Shown one piece after another: positions 1 through 8,053 of a DNA stretch of 64,000 bases. The notes below the pieces were generated by a model. The model worked only from the letters and a program-made list of their open reading frames with translations, was not told the origin of the DNA and ran no database searches. A program made the translations under genes and the position numbers. Numbering within the stretch: position 1 is the stretch's first letter; the number at the start of each line of letters is the position of its first letter. The DNA comes from an uncultured Chryseobacterium sp. (GTDB lineage Bacteria > Bacteroidota > Bacteroidia > Flavobacteriales > Weeksellaceae), in the NCBI GenBank assembly GCA_913777465.1, contig CAJYRQ010000035.1:1-64000 (forward strand), given 5' to 3'.

Positions 1-76
1 CAAAGCGGACAATCTCGAAATAAGAAATTAAATATTCGGGAAGCAGTAATTTTAAAAGTTCGTTCTCATCAGGCAT
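1..76 (-). CDS. Partial transposase N-terminal region protein, ISAon1-like (runs off left edge)
   Basis: An ATG on the minus strand at 76 opens a frame that stays open to the window edge and reads MPDENELLKLLLPEYL, then ISYFEIVRF. The short leucine-rich opening with an LLPE motif resembles, from memory, the small N-terminal proteins of ISAon1-type insertion sequences in flavobacteria, which lie just ahead of a DDE transposase. A TATTTTTG promoter element sits five bases upstream. Only 25 codons are visible, so the family call is tentative; the open frame and promoter are seen directly. If right, an insertion sequence extends leftward out of the window. Its terminal repeat could not be located. 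Confidence 0.5.
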   Translation of the reverse strand, partial: MPDENELLKLLLPEYLISYFEIVRF

Positions 77-80
77 TCAA

Positions 81-88
81 CAAAAATA
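81..88 (-). promoter_or_regulatory. TAnnTTTG -7 element (TATTTTTG) for the partial transposase gene
   Basis: Exact match to the Bacteroidota -7 consensus, ending five bases before the ATG at 76. It implies a very short leader. No -33 TTG was found at the usual spacing. Confidence 0.4.
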
Positions 89-189
89 AGACTTTATCTT
101 TTCCTCCCCAACTTTTGTGCTTGATCCAATATTCCCATAAAACCAGATTGGCCCAATTCTTCGTATTTCTAAAATAAAATTAAATATTT

Positions 190-462
190 ATGGAACATAC
201 GAATTCAAAAAATCAGGAAAAACCTTCAACCATTGTAATGAACTGGCTGAAAGCAAAAATGAAAGAACGTTTTGAAAGAGATTTCAATCTGGATGACGAA
301 TTGGTCATTACATCTGGCGATACGATTAAAGCTGCTCTTACTCCGGAAACGTCTAAACTTTCCCAGTCGGAATCATTAGGCCTTTCATTTTATGTCAATC
401 ATATCAACAACGGGGATATGGACACAAAACAAATGAAGGAAGAGATCAATGCGTTGAAATAA
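190..462 (+). CDS. Hypothetical protein, 90 aa
   Basis: I do not recognise this protein. It is small, soluble and charged, with no signal peptide or membrane segment. The first 45 residues are rich in Lys, Arg, Asp and Glu (a likely helix around KAKMKERFERDF), and the C-terminal part has another charged helix (DMDTKQMKEEINALK). Codon use is like the neighbouring genes, which supports expression. It stands alone: the element to the left points away and the TM2 gene to the right is convergent. A short GC-rich hairpin (CCC-GGC ... GCC-GGG, 469-486) follows the stop but lacks a clear T-run. Confidence 0.6.
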   Translation: MEHTNSKNQEKPSTIVMNWLKAKMKERFERDFNLDDELVITSGDTIKAALTPETSKLSQSESLGLSFYVNHINNGDMDTKQMKEEINALK

Positions 463-640
463 AAGTCCCCGGCCGGAGCCAGGGAGTAATTTGAAAGATA
501 TAGTGGTGATTAAATGTCTTTTCAAATTCAAAGAACGTACCAACAATTGAAATTATCCTATTAAATGGTTAAAATAATTAATTTTTTAACCTGATTATGG
601 TCGTTAAATCCTGATACAAATTGAAATACTCTTTAGTAGT

Positions 641-976
641 TTATAAATTAAACATTCTTTCTTTCAAAGTATTGTATTCCGTCTCAGAAATCGCACCGGT
701 ATTCCTGAGCCGGGCCAGTTTCTCCAATTCATCCACGTTATTGTAAGAATTAAATGACACCTGTTTTACGCGTCCTTCATTGTATTTTATATTGAATGCC
801 GTTTCATCCATTGTCAGGTAAATGATTCCTTCAATAAAAGCAATGAGTGCCGGGATGAATGTCCAGAAGAATAAAAGATAGATAATACCCTGAACCGGTC
901 TGTTCAGGTAAAATTTATGAATCCCGAATCCTCCCAGAAATAGGGCAAATAGTGCCGCCGTTATTTTGTCTTTCAC
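641..976 (-). CDS. TM2 domain protein with C-terminal SHOCT-like helix, 111 aa
   Basis: The N-terminal half is a TM2 domain: two membrane helices (about residues 5-20 and 29-55) around the motif GGFGIHKFYLNRPVQGIIYLL, close to the family pattern of a short glycine-rich helix, HxFYLG-like turn and second helix. The last 28 residues (LEKLARLRNTGAISETEYNT...) match the SHOCT pattern, a short oligomerisation helix often joined to membrane proteins. The start is GTG at 976, since no in-frame ATG exists upstream of the first membrane helix. Function of TM2 proteins in bacteria is not settled. Monocistronic; minus-strand terminator-like elements lie upstream at 1.15-1.3 kb. Confidence 0.85.
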   Translation of the reverse strand: MKDKITAALFALFLGGFGIHKFYLNRPVQGIIYLLFFWTFIPALIAFIEGIIYLTMDETAFNIKYNEGRVKQVSFNSYNNVDELEKLARLRNTGAISETEYNTLKERMFNL

Positions 977-1151
977 TGTTGATTAATTTTTCACAAAGAA
1001 AGTGAATTTTAAAATCTTACCAAAGGCCTTCCTAGTATTCATCAAAAACTTCTCAGAATTCCGGGAAGCTTAAATTTTTTTAAAAACGAATGGAGATTAT
1101 TTTCTGTAAAAATATTGCAAAATCAATTGCTGCATTAATGGCCGCAGCCAT

Positions 1152-1176
1152 AAAAAAACCTCTCCTGAAGAGAGGC
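1152..1176 (-). terminator. Orphan intrinsic terminator on the minus strand
   Basis: Perfect 6-bp stem CCTCTC-CTGA-GAGAGG followed, on the minus strand, by seven T. No minus-strand gene ends here; the nearest one (TM2) starts downstream at 976. It may end a short untranslated RNA beginning near 1230. Confidence 0.6.
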
Positions 1177-1262
1177 AAACTTACTGAGAATAAATATTGT
1201 GTTATTGCTATTGTAAAAATATAAATGATTCTAAAAAGATATTTATGACCGAAATCACAAGT

Positions 1263-1331
1263 TAAAAAAAATCCTCATATTTCTATGAGGATAAAAACTA
1301 ATAACCATGAAAACTCAATAAAACATGAGAA
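1263..1331 (-). ncRNA. Putative short RNA, copy A of a repeated hairpin-terminator family
   Basis: Read on the minus strand, a TACCTTTG promoter box is followed about 8 bases later by a small hairpin (CTCA-loop-TGAG), then TTGAGTTTTCATGGTTATTA and GTTTTT, then a strong terminator hairpin (CCTCATAGAAATATGAGG) with eight T. Copy B at 1716-1785 shares 26 identical bases of the middle part but has a different terminator stem. No open frame is conserved between copies (the ATG in A stops after three codons), which points to an RNA rather than a peptide. Ends are inferred from promoter and terminator positions; alternative: a long 5' leader of the TM2 gene with an attenuator. Confidence 0.5.
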
Positions 1332-1337
1332 TCGCAG

Positions 1338-1345
1338 CAAAGGTA
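1338..1345 (-). promoter_or_regulatory. TACCTTTG -7 element of RNA copy A
   Basis: Exact TAnnTTTG match on the minus strand, at nearly the same distance from the CTCATG start block as the TACATTTG box in copy B. Confidence 0.45.
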
Positions 1346-1413
1346 TTGATTTAATTTTATTACCGGTATGATTACAATCTTAAAAAATATTCTATTTTTC
1401 ACACAATATTGAT

Positions 1414-1421
1414 TAAATTTG
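1414..1421 (+). promoter_or_regulatory. TAAATTTG -7 element for the 75-aa gene
   Basis: Exact consensus match 18 bases before the ATG at 1440; it supports expression of that small gene and argues against the TTG at 1431 as start. Confidence 0.45.
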
Positions 1422-1439
1422 TAAAAACTATTGTACACC

Positions 1440-1667
1440 ATGAGGTTCAGCGAAGCACTTAAACAGAAAAGAAATATTTTAAGAAATACCAGTGAGTATA
1501 CCAAAACGCTTTATGATTACATCATCATTCCTGCATTAGAAAACGAAGGCAGAAAATATATGGAAGATTTTAAGAAATCTCCTGCCCTCTTTACAGATGA
1601 AAGCTGTAAAAAATACAGCAGCAGTGCAAGATTTAAAATATTTCTTCTGCCGAAAAACCAGATCTGA
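1440..1667 (+). CDS. Hypothetical protein, 75 aa
   Basis: Not recognised. The frame opens at ATG 1440 (MRFSEALKQKRNILRNTS); an in-frame TTG nine bases earlier is unlikely because it lies about ten bases from the promoter box. The protein is soluble, basic in the first third and mixed in charge later, with a KYSSSARF stretch and a hydrophobic end. It has one Cys and no export signal. It is flanked on both sides by minus-strand RNA-like elements A and B. Base composition fits a coding region but without homologs the call stays moderate. Confidence 0.55.
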   Translation: MRFSEALKQKRNILRNTSEYTKTLYDYIIIPALENEGRKYMEDFKKSPALFTDESCKKYSSSARFKIFLLPKNQI

Positions 1668-1715
1668 TTTATAAAAAAGAACACCAGTCACAAGATTTTC
1701 AGGAAGTTAATTCCA

Positions 1716-1785
1716 ATAAAAAATCCCCGTATTGCTACAGGGATTAAAAAACTAATAACCATGAAAACTCAAATTAAACATGAGT
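1716..1785 (-). ncRNA. Putative short RNA, copy B of the hairpin-terminator family
   Basis: Minus strand order: TACATTTG box (1791-1798), small hairpin ACTCA-loop-TGAGT, the same TTGAGTTTTCATGGTTATTA and GTTTTT block as copy A, then terminator hairpin ATCCC...GGGAT with T-run. The first hairpin keeps its pairing although its loop differs from A by one base in length. A 9-codon frame (MFNLSFHGY) exists here but is broken in A. No minus-strand gene is close upstream: the T9SS gene at 2052 has its own terminator at 2002-2029. The region 1799-1990 shows nothing further. Confidence 0.5.
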
Positions 1786-1790
1786 GATTG

Positions 1791-1798
1791 CAAATGTA
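1791..1798 (-). promoter_or_regulatory. TACATTTG -7 element of RNA copy B
   Basis: Exact TAnnTTTG match on the minus strand, 6 bases before the conserved CTCATG block. Confidence 0.45.
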
Positions 1799-1992
1799 TG
1801 AAATGTTCGCTTTAAATACATCTATTGTTATTATAAATTTTATCCATTAACATAACTTTATTATAGATTAAAAATAATTTAATTGATGATAAGTACAAAA
1901 AATAACAGCTTTTATAAGGGTTGACGGTAATTTCTAAAGCATTTGTATGTTAACTTCTACGAACTAAAAAATTAAACATTCATTTAAAAAAT

Positions 1993-2029
1993 GTTAAAAA
2001 AAATAAGCTCTCATTTCTGAGAGCTTATT
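1993..2029 (-). terminator. Intrinsic terminator of the large T9SS gene
   Basis: Stem AATAAGCTCTCA / TGAGAGCTTATT with a T-run on the minus strand, 23 bases past the stop codon at 2052. Confidence 0.85.
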
Positions 2030-2051
2030 TATTGATCATTATCAATTGATT

Positions 2052-5000
2052 TTATTCCTTGATAAACTTCTTCTGTGCAGTACCCTGTACATCATCAATA
2101 TCAATTACATAAATCCCGTTGATTAATGTATGAACGTCAATCTTATTATTTAAGATGATTCCTGATGATATAACCTGTCCTGTAGCGTTATAAATTTTAT
2201 AATTTGCTTTAGGGCTGATGTTCTTCACATTCAGTACTGTTTTTACCGGGTTAGGATAAATTAAAATATCCGTTTGGTTTACCGGGTTTGGTACCGGCAG
2301 TTTGGAGATTCTCACCGTGTAATCTTCAACCTCCCCGTTCGGGAAATTGGTGCAGTTTACAGGAATCGCATCTTTAGCCATCGCTACTCTCATTACCACA
2401 TACTTAAAGTCTGTTAAGCTGATAAACGCATCGGCAGGAACGTTAAATGTTCCGCTTACCGTCTGGTCCGTATTAGGGCCTGATACAAAGATTCTCTCAT
2501 CAATATCAAAATATCCGTTTCTATTGAAATCAATCCATACAGCAACTCCTCCCGTTGCGTTTCCTATCAGTTTTTTATCAATCGTAATCTTGTTGTTTAC
2601 AGATCCCTGGATTAATTGGATAAACTTATTGGTAACGCCGGTGTAATCGGTATAAGTGGATTCTACGGATTCATTCTTCATTTCCGGCTTACCATTGGGC
2701 GTAACGGTAACTTTGGAAATGTAATTCGCACTGGCCGTAGTGGCTTTCATCTGGCAATACACTACTGTTGGTGTTGTAAACAGATACGGAAGCGTATAGT
2801 TCCCCGGTGTTCCGCTACAGATATTCGCTACCTGCATTTCATATTGCGTCAGTTCCAACAGGCCGGTTAAGGTAATTGTATTGGTGTTGGAAGTAACGGT
2901 AGTCCAGCTCGGAATTCCTACTTTTCTGTAACGGATGATGTAGGTTGCTCCAGGGAAAGGAGCCCACGTTACCTGTGCCGTTGTTGTCGTAAGATTTGTG
3001 ATCGTAAGTCCCGGAGGAGCAATTTCACATGTTCTTTCCGTTGTAAAGACTTTAGGATTGGACCATGGGTTCAAGATATTCTCATTGTCGCACATATTGG
3101 CGATCTGAACTTCATAAGTAGTAAATACATTCAGCCCTCCAAGCGTATAGGTATTGGCAGGAGCTAGCGGCAGAGGGATATTTGCACTCCATCCGGCGGC
3201 TCCGCTTCCTACGATTCGGTATCTGAGGAAATAATGGGAGCTTGCGGCAAGCGGAGACCAGGTAATCAATGCAGATGTGGTGGTGATATTGGTAACCGTT
3301 ACATTCGGAGGGGTCGGATCACATCTTGTCGTAAATGTACTGTGCGAATATGCCCCTGTATTGGTATTACAGATGGCAGCAACTTCCACTTCATACTGGG
3401 TAGCCGATAAAAGGTTCGTCAGCGTAGTTGTATTTGTAGTTGCCGGATAAGCTGCAGCTGCCACATTTACGGTCTGCCAGGCTGAAGCCGGAGAAGTGAT
3501 CGGTCTGTATCTTACCGTGTAAGTAGCTCCCCCGATATCCTGGTTCCAGTTCAACACAATAGAGTTGTGTGTTGGCGTTCCCAATGTTACGGTAGGCGTT
3601 GCATTGTTACAGATCCGTAAATTAATATTATCAATTGCAATCGGAGGCTGTGTACCACCAGTAGAATCGTTTCTCCATTCAAATACCAGACGCATGGTTG
3701 TTCCTGCAAAGCTTGAAATATTCAGTGTAGGATTGAAGACATTCTGCCAGGTAGTCTGCTGGTTGTAATTCGCACCAATCTGGATTCTTCCCGTCCCTGC
3801 AGTGATCTGAGTCCCGGAAACAGGCATAAAGTTTGCCGGTACCAGCCACACTCTCAAATAATCCCAATTCGATTCTCCGACTCCTTTCCAATCGAATGAG
3901 AAGATAGCCGTAGCAGTTCCTGCCGGTACCGTAATGTCCCGGTAAGCATGAACAACGCTTGTGGATGAAATGCTATAGGCATTGGTGGTTCCGTTGGTAT
4001 TGGAAATATAAAGCGAATTTCCGGTATTTCCGGTAGCACTTCCGTAGGTCCATTTATTTACCTGCGTACCATTCGTATATCCCAGATCGCTTCCGGTAGT
4101 GAAAGTCTGGATATAAGGGATGGTTGCCGGAATCTGGGTGGTTGTAAAGGCAGGCCCTGCCATCCAGAAACTTCTGTCTGAACCGACACATACGGAACGG
4201 ATCCAGATATAATAAGTGGTATTGGGCGTCAGAAGCGTCAAGTTAAGTGTTGTTCCCGCAGATGAACCCGTAGGTACGGTTGCAGACGTAGGTGCTACAT
4301 TGCTGGTAGATAAATAATATTGATATCCGCCTACCGGTGTTGGTACAGCAGCCGTCCATGTAACGGTAGCGGTGGTGCTTCCCACTGTGTTAACGGCAAT
4401 ATTGGTAGGAACCTGACAGGTTGGAATGCTTAAATTGATGTTGTCAATTGCTGCTGCCGGCTGAGTTCCTATAACTCCATCATTTCTCCATTCGAAAACC
4501 AGACGTACCTGCTGGCCTGCGAAAGTACTCAGGTTAACCAGTGTATTGAAATAATTCTGCCATGTACTTTGTTGGTTAAAGTCGCCTCCGATCTGGATTC
4601 TTCCACCTCCTGTCGTGATCTGCGTTCCCGCAACCGGTATGTACGACATCGGAACGAGCCATACCCTTAAATAGTCGAAACTGTTTTCTCCCATGCCTCT
4701 CCAGTCGAAAGACAAAGTAGCATTGGTCGTTCCTGCAGGTACAATAATATCCCGGAAGGCATGTACCACGCTTGAAGCTGATGTATTGTAACCATTGGTA
4801 ACCCCATTGTCATTCGTAATATACAATGAGTTGGCAGGGTTTCCTGCAACAGAACCGTAAAACCAGACATTTGGCTGTCCGGAACCCGTCAGCTGAAGGT
4901 CGTTTCCTGTAGAGAAAGGCTGTACGTAAGGAATTGTTGTCGGAATCTGAAGGGTTGAGAAGCTTGATGCTGCAATCCAGACACTTTTATTGGTTGCTCC

Positions 5001-5831
5001 GCATACGGAACGTACCCACCAGTAATAAGTCGTACTTGGAGCCAGCGCAACAGTTACACTGGTTCCTGCATTGGCTACTCCGGCAGTTGCCGCAGTAGGA
5101 GCTGTAGAACTTGTGCTCAGGTAATATTCATACCCGCTGGCAGGAACCGTACCGGGTGCTGTCCACGAAAGAACGGCACTGTTGGTTGTAATAGCTCCTG
5201 TGGTTGGTGCAGAAGGCGGGAAACAGCTTGGCACGCTCATATTGATATTGTCAATCGCAATTGGCGGCTGCGCCCCGAAAAGGTCATCGTTTCGCCATTC
5301 GAATACCAGACGCATGGTATTTCCGGCAAAAGAACTGATGTTTAAACTGATCGTACTATACGTTTGCCAGGTAGATTGGCCTATAAATTCCGATCCGATC
5401 TGGATTCTTCCTCCGCCGGCAGTAATCTGCGTTCCCGGCGTAGGCGTAAAGGTCGCTGGTACCATCCATACCCTCAGGTAATCCCATCCGGTTTCCCCGA
5501 TTCCTTTCCAATCGAATGAAAAGTTGGCTACGGAAGCTCCCGCGGGAATGGCAATATCCCGGTAGGCCTGTACAACACTGGTATCGCCGGTTGAATAGGC
5601 ATTGGAAGTTCCGTTTGTGTTTGAAATGTAAAGCGAGCCTGCAGGATTTCCCGTTACGGCACCGTAAAACCATTTGTTGGTCTGACCTGTGTTGAGCAAC
5701 GTAAAGTCATTGGCTGTAGTAAAATTCTGTGAATACGGTAGCGGTGCAGGTGTCTGTCCGTAGACATCCGGTATAGCACCTAAATTTAACAAACACAGAA
5801 GAAGTACTAAAAAAGTAGAAATTTTCTTCAT
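2052..5831 (-). CDS. Large T9SS-exported multidomain surface protein, 1259 aa
   Basis: A signal peptide (MKKISTFLVLLLCLLNLGAI, about 25 residues) is followed by three near-repeated modules, each a choice-of-anchor-J-like lectin-fold domain (conserved FSFDWKG.GE..WDYLRVWLVP and RLVFEWRND...AIDNIN) and a fibronectin type III domain (about residues 30-295, 297-565, 567-830), then two further Fn3 domains, a GEVED domain (NGEVEDYTVRI, about 1160) and a C-terminal type A T9SS sorting domain (IYPNPV...IYNATGQV...KKFIKE, 1188-1259). It is expected outside the cell or on the surface, likely in binding of glycans or proteins; no enzyme domain is seen. Monocistronic, with its own terminator and a long upstream region holding RNA-like element C. 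Confidence 0.9.
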   Translation of the reverse strand: MKKISTFLVLLLCLLNLGAIPDVYGQTPAPLPYSQNFTTANDFTLLNTGQTNKWFYGAVTGNPAGSLYISNTNGTSNAYSTGDTSVVQAYRDIAIPAGASVANFSFDWKGIGETGWDYLRVWMVPATFTPTPGTQITAGGGRIQIGSEFIGQSTWQTYSTISLNISSFAGNTMRLVFEWRNDDLFGAQPPIAIDNINMSVPSCFPPSAPTTGAITTNSAVLSWTAPGTVPASGYEYYLSTSSTAPTAATAGVANAGTSVTVALAPSTTYYWWVRSVCGATNKSVWIAASSFSTLQIPTTIPYVQPFSTGNDLQLTGSGQPNVWFYGSVAGNPANSLYITNDNGVTNGYNTSASSVVHAFRDIIVPAGTTNATLSFDWRGMGENSFDYLRVWLVPMSYIPVAGTQITTGGGRIQIGGDFNQQSTWQNYFNTLVNLSTFAGQQVRLVFEWRNDGVIGTQPAAAIDNINLSIPTCQVPTNIAVNTVGSTTATVTWTAAVPTPVGGYQYYLSTSNVAPTSATVPTGSSAGTTLNLTLLTPNTTYYIWIRSVCVGSDRSFWMAGPAFTTTQIPATIPYIQTFTTGSDLGYTNGTQVNKWTYGSATGNTGNSLYISNTNGTTNAYSISSTSVVHAYRDITVPAGTATAIFSFDWKGVGESNWDYLRVWLVPANFMPVSGTQITAGTGRIQIGANYNQQTTWQNVFNPTLNISSFAGTTMRLVFEWRNDSTGGTQPPIAIDNINLRICNNATPTVTLGTPTHNSIVLNWNQDIGGATYTVRYRPITSPASAWQTVNVAAAAYPATTNTTTLTNLLSATQYEVEVAAICNTNTGAYSHSTFTTRCDPTPPNVTVTNITTTSALITWSPLAASSHYFLRYRIVGSGAAGWSANIPLPLAPANTYTLGGLNVFTTYEVQIANMCDNENILNPWSNPKVFTTERTCEIAPPGLTITNLTTTTAQVTWAPFPGATYIIRYRKVGIPSWTTVTSNTNTITLTGLLELTQYEMQVANICSGTPGNYTLPYLFTTPTVVYCQMKATTASANYISKVTVTPNGKPEMKNESVESTYTDYTGVTNKFIQLIQGSVNNKITIDKKLIGNATGGVAVWIDFNRNGYFDIDERIFVSGPNTDQTVSGTFNVPADAFISLTDFKYVVMRVAMAKDAIPVNCTNFPNGEVEDYTVRISKLPVPNPVNQTDILIYPNPVKTVLNVKNISPKANYKIYNATGQVISSGIILNNKIDVHTLINGIYVIDIDDVQGTAQKKFIKE

Positions 5832-6095
5832 AAGTTATCATTTAATATTAATCATTGCAAATCTAATCTGTTTTTTGATAATTTATAGCATAAATTGCCA
5901 TAATTTTTAAAGAAATTGCAGTAAAATCAGCGGAGCATCTAGTGAAAACTAAACAAATAGGGACATTTAAAAGATAAACGTGTAATCCGCATTTTTATTG
6001 CTTTCCGGATAATCCAGAAATAAATCAATTGTTATCAGCTGTTAGCTAAAAAACAAACCATCCTGTCAAATTAATCAAAATACCATTTATCCCCA
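5832..6095. other. Non-coding upstream region of the T9SS gene
   Basis: AT-rich spacer upstream of the T9SS start. No frame of note and no exact TAnnTTTG box at a convincing distance from 5831 was found; the minus-strand terminator of element C begins at its far end. Confidence 0.5.
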
Positions 6096-6172
6096 AAAAA
6101 ATAAGGTCTCCTTTTTACAAAGGAGACCAAAAAAAACACAAATGATGAAAAAAATTTTATTGAATCAATTAT
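6096..6172 (-). ncRNA. Putative short RNA or leader, copy C of the hairpin-terminator family
   Basis: Minus strand: a small palindrome ATTGA-TCAAT, then the block TTTTTTTCATCATTTGTGTT followed by a T-run, then a perfect 9-bp terminator stem GGTCTCCTT/AAGGAGACC with T-run. The central 24 bases are identical to copy D at 8.08 kb. No open frame precedes it on the minus strand, and only a near-consensus promoter box could be seen. It lies 264 bases upstream of the T9SS gene start on the same strand, so a leader-attenuator role is possible. 6173-6450 shows no gene. Confidence 0.42.
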
Positions 6173-6450
6173 TATTAATCCATGTTGTAAAAATAATAAC
6201 GTATAGAATGGTTTGTGTATGATTCAAATCATAAGACTGAATTTTCCCCGAAAAACCGGTAGAAATTTGTCTACTACCCCAGATAAAAAAGTCTTAATAG
6301 TATTCAGATATAAATTTTGTAAAATACAGTGAAACAGTTTCAGGATATACCGGAAAAATATATGGGAATATCGAAATAGTTCTATAAAATACAAATTTTA
6401 TTTATAAAAAATTGTTGATTTTAATCATGAAGTTAAAATATTATGTTAAG

Positions 6451-6458
6451 TACTTTTG
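6451..6458 (+). promoter_or_regulatory. TACTTTTG -7 element for the glycosyltransferase
   Basis: Exact TAnnTTTG match ending 18 bases before ATG 6477. It overlaps the in-frame TTG at 6456, which rules that out as start. Confidence 0.45.
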
Positions 6459-6476
6459 TTTTGGTTTATAAATCAA

Positions 6477-7316
6477 ATGAAAGTGAATAAAATATCTATA
6501 CTTATTGCCAATTATAACAATGGAAGATATTTCAGAGATTGCTACAATTCTATTATTTCGCAGAGCTATGAAAACTGGGAAGTGATTATTGTAGATGACG
6601 GTTCAACGGATAACTCCATAGATCTTATTAAAATAATGATCGAAGGCGACAATCGCTTCAAGTTGTATCAGAACGAAACCAATAAAGGATGCGGCTATAC
6701 CAAAAGGAAATGCCTGGATCTGGCTACCGGAGAATTCTGCGCTTTTCTTGATCCCGACGATGCTATTTTTCCCTATGCCATAGAATGCCTTCTTGACGAA
6801 TTCGGCAAAAACCGGAAAATCATTGCTGCGTACTCCAAGTTGATTTTCTGCGATGAGCATCTTAATCCGAGGGAAGTTTTTTCAAAAATAAAACAGATCC
6901 ATAACGATAAATATTTTTTTAACATCCCTATTCAGATTCATGCTTTTTTCGTTTTTAAAAGATCGGCTTATATGAAAACGTCCGGAATTAATCCTGACTT
7001 ACAGAATGCTGTGGATCAGGACCTTTACCTGAAGCTTCTGGAAACCGGGGGTGCGAAGTTTGTGGATGAGGTTTTTTATAAATACAGGCTCCATTCCAAT
7101 GGGATCTCTCAGCACAGCGCCAAGCAAAGTGCAAAAGAATCTTTTGCCCGGGTAATCCATGAAACGATGCTGCGAAGAAAAATTACCGCCATCAAGGGAA
7201 TTCCTGTTCCTGCAGACTTTACAAATGCAGAAGATATTTACGAGCTGCTTAATTACCAGACGAAAATTCCGTTCAGGCTAATGAATAAAATACGAACAGT
7301 GTTGCAACATTATTAA
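6477..7316 (+). CDS. Family 2 glycosyltransferase, 279 aa
   Basis: GT-A fold transferase of the GT2 family: N-terminal nucleotide-sugar binding strand ISILIANYNNGRYF (residues 6-19), the VDDGSTDNS motif, and the metal-binding DPDD (DxD) near residue 95, then an acceptor region with a conserved DQDLYLKLLE stretch. Cytoplasmic, no membrane segment; it would add a sugar to a surface polysaccharide, lipid or protein. The start at ATG 6477 keeps the first beta strand intact. It is monocistronic with no other glycan genes next to it, so substrate is unknown. Confidence 0.88.
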   Translation: MKVNKISILIANYNNGRYFRDCYNSIISQSYENWEVIIVDDGSTDNSIDLIKIMIEGDNRFKLYQNETNKGCGYTKRKCLDLATGEFCAFLDPDDAIFPYAIECLLDEFGKNRKIIAAYSKLIFCDEHLNPREVFSKIKQIHNDKYFFNIPIQIHAFFVFKRSAYMKTSGINPDLQNAVDQDLYLKLLETGGAKFVDEVFYKYRLHSNGISQHSAKQSAKESFARVIHETMLRRKITAIKGIPVPADFTNAEDIYELLNYQTKIPFRLMNKIRTVLQHY

Positions 7317-7605
7317 TCTCAATCTGAGATTTATAGGAGCAAAAAATTCAATACATCTTTAAAACCTGTTTAAATTTTAAGTCAGAAAATTTCCTGTTAT
7401 CTTTCTTAATTTTTTGAATTAAAATAAACTTTGCTTATCTTAACTTTATGGCTGCTGAGTTTTTTATATAAAGGTTATTTTCGGTAATTTAAATAAATAA
7501 AACTGCATTAACAGATTGACCTTTTTTACGCTGAAATATCTTAATTACTCAATAGTAAAAGACAAACTTCAAGTTTAATCGGGTTCTCAGAATAATTGAT
7601 AACAA
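7317..7605. other. Intergenic region without a recognisable gene
   Basis: AT-rich. A short hairpin AATCTCA-ATC-TGAGATT directly after the glycosyltransferase stop lacks a T-run. No frame above a few codons looks real. Confidence 0.5.
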
Positions 7606-7638
7606 TAAACAGGCGTCCTGAATCAGGACGCCTGTTTT
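7606..7638. terminator. Terminator hairpin, possibly bidirectional
   Basis: Perfect 11-bp GC-rich stem CAGGCGTCCTG / CAGGACGCCTG with TTTT on the plus side and TTTATT on the minus side; 30 bases past the stop of the minus-strand lipoprotein gene. Confidence 0.75.
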
Positions 7639-7668
7639 AAAAGGTGTATATGGGCTGGAAAAAGTGCT

Positions 7669-7962
7669 TTATCTCGCAGAATCCGTTCTGGTTCCTCCGG
7701 TCGTTTGGGTACCGTTTGTTCCGTTGGTCTGGTTCGTAGTGGTACTTCTTTGGTTATTCTGCATATTTCCCTGATTCATTGCACTGTCTCCGGCAGTCCC
7801 TGTAGAATCGGCAGACATGGTTCCGGTTCCGGTAGAATCTGTCATTGTACCTGAAGCAGCGGTAGAATCTGTCATCGCAGCATTGTCATTTTGTGTTTCC
7901 TGCTTTTTGCAGCTTACTGCAAAAAGGCTGATTCCCAGCATTAATAGCATTACTTTTTTCAT
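7669..7962 (-). CDS. Small low-complexity lipoprotein, 97 aa
   Basis: A lipoprotein signal peptide with lipobox FAVSC (Cys at residue 18) is followed by a disordered tail of Thr, Ser, Gly, Asn, Gln and Asp, with imperfect repeats of the form MTDSTxxxGT. Such tails are common in Bacteroidota envelope lipoproteins of unknown role. No folded domain is visible. Monocistronic; the small membrane protein gene at 8151-8321 lies upstream on the same strand but is separated by a terminator. Confidence 0.75.
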   Translation of the reverse strand: MKKVMLLMLGISLFAVSCKKQETQNDNAAMTDSTAASGTMTDSTGTGTMSADSTGTAGDSAMNQGNMQNNQRSTTTNQTNGTNGTQTTGGTRTDSAR

Positions 7963-8053
7963 AATAATTTTTTGATGTTTAATATGAAATCAAAATTATG
8001 CGTAAAATAGCAAGCATTCTATGAGCAGGGTCATAACGCAGGAAAAAATATTA

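Noticed and set aside
1090-1224. Plus-strand frame of 44 codons (MEIIFCKN...)
   Set aside because: It spans the perfect minus-strand terminator at 1152-1176 and has no promoter or codon bias.
1313-1327. Plus-strand micro-frames MKTQ and MKTQIKHE in copies A and B
   Set aside because: Length and sequence are not conserved after the first four codons, and hairpin plus T-run show that the transcript is from the other strand.
1298-1504. Minus-strand frame of 68 codons across copy A
   Set aside because: Antisense to the 75-aa gene and to promoter elements on both strands; hydrophobic low-complexity translation.
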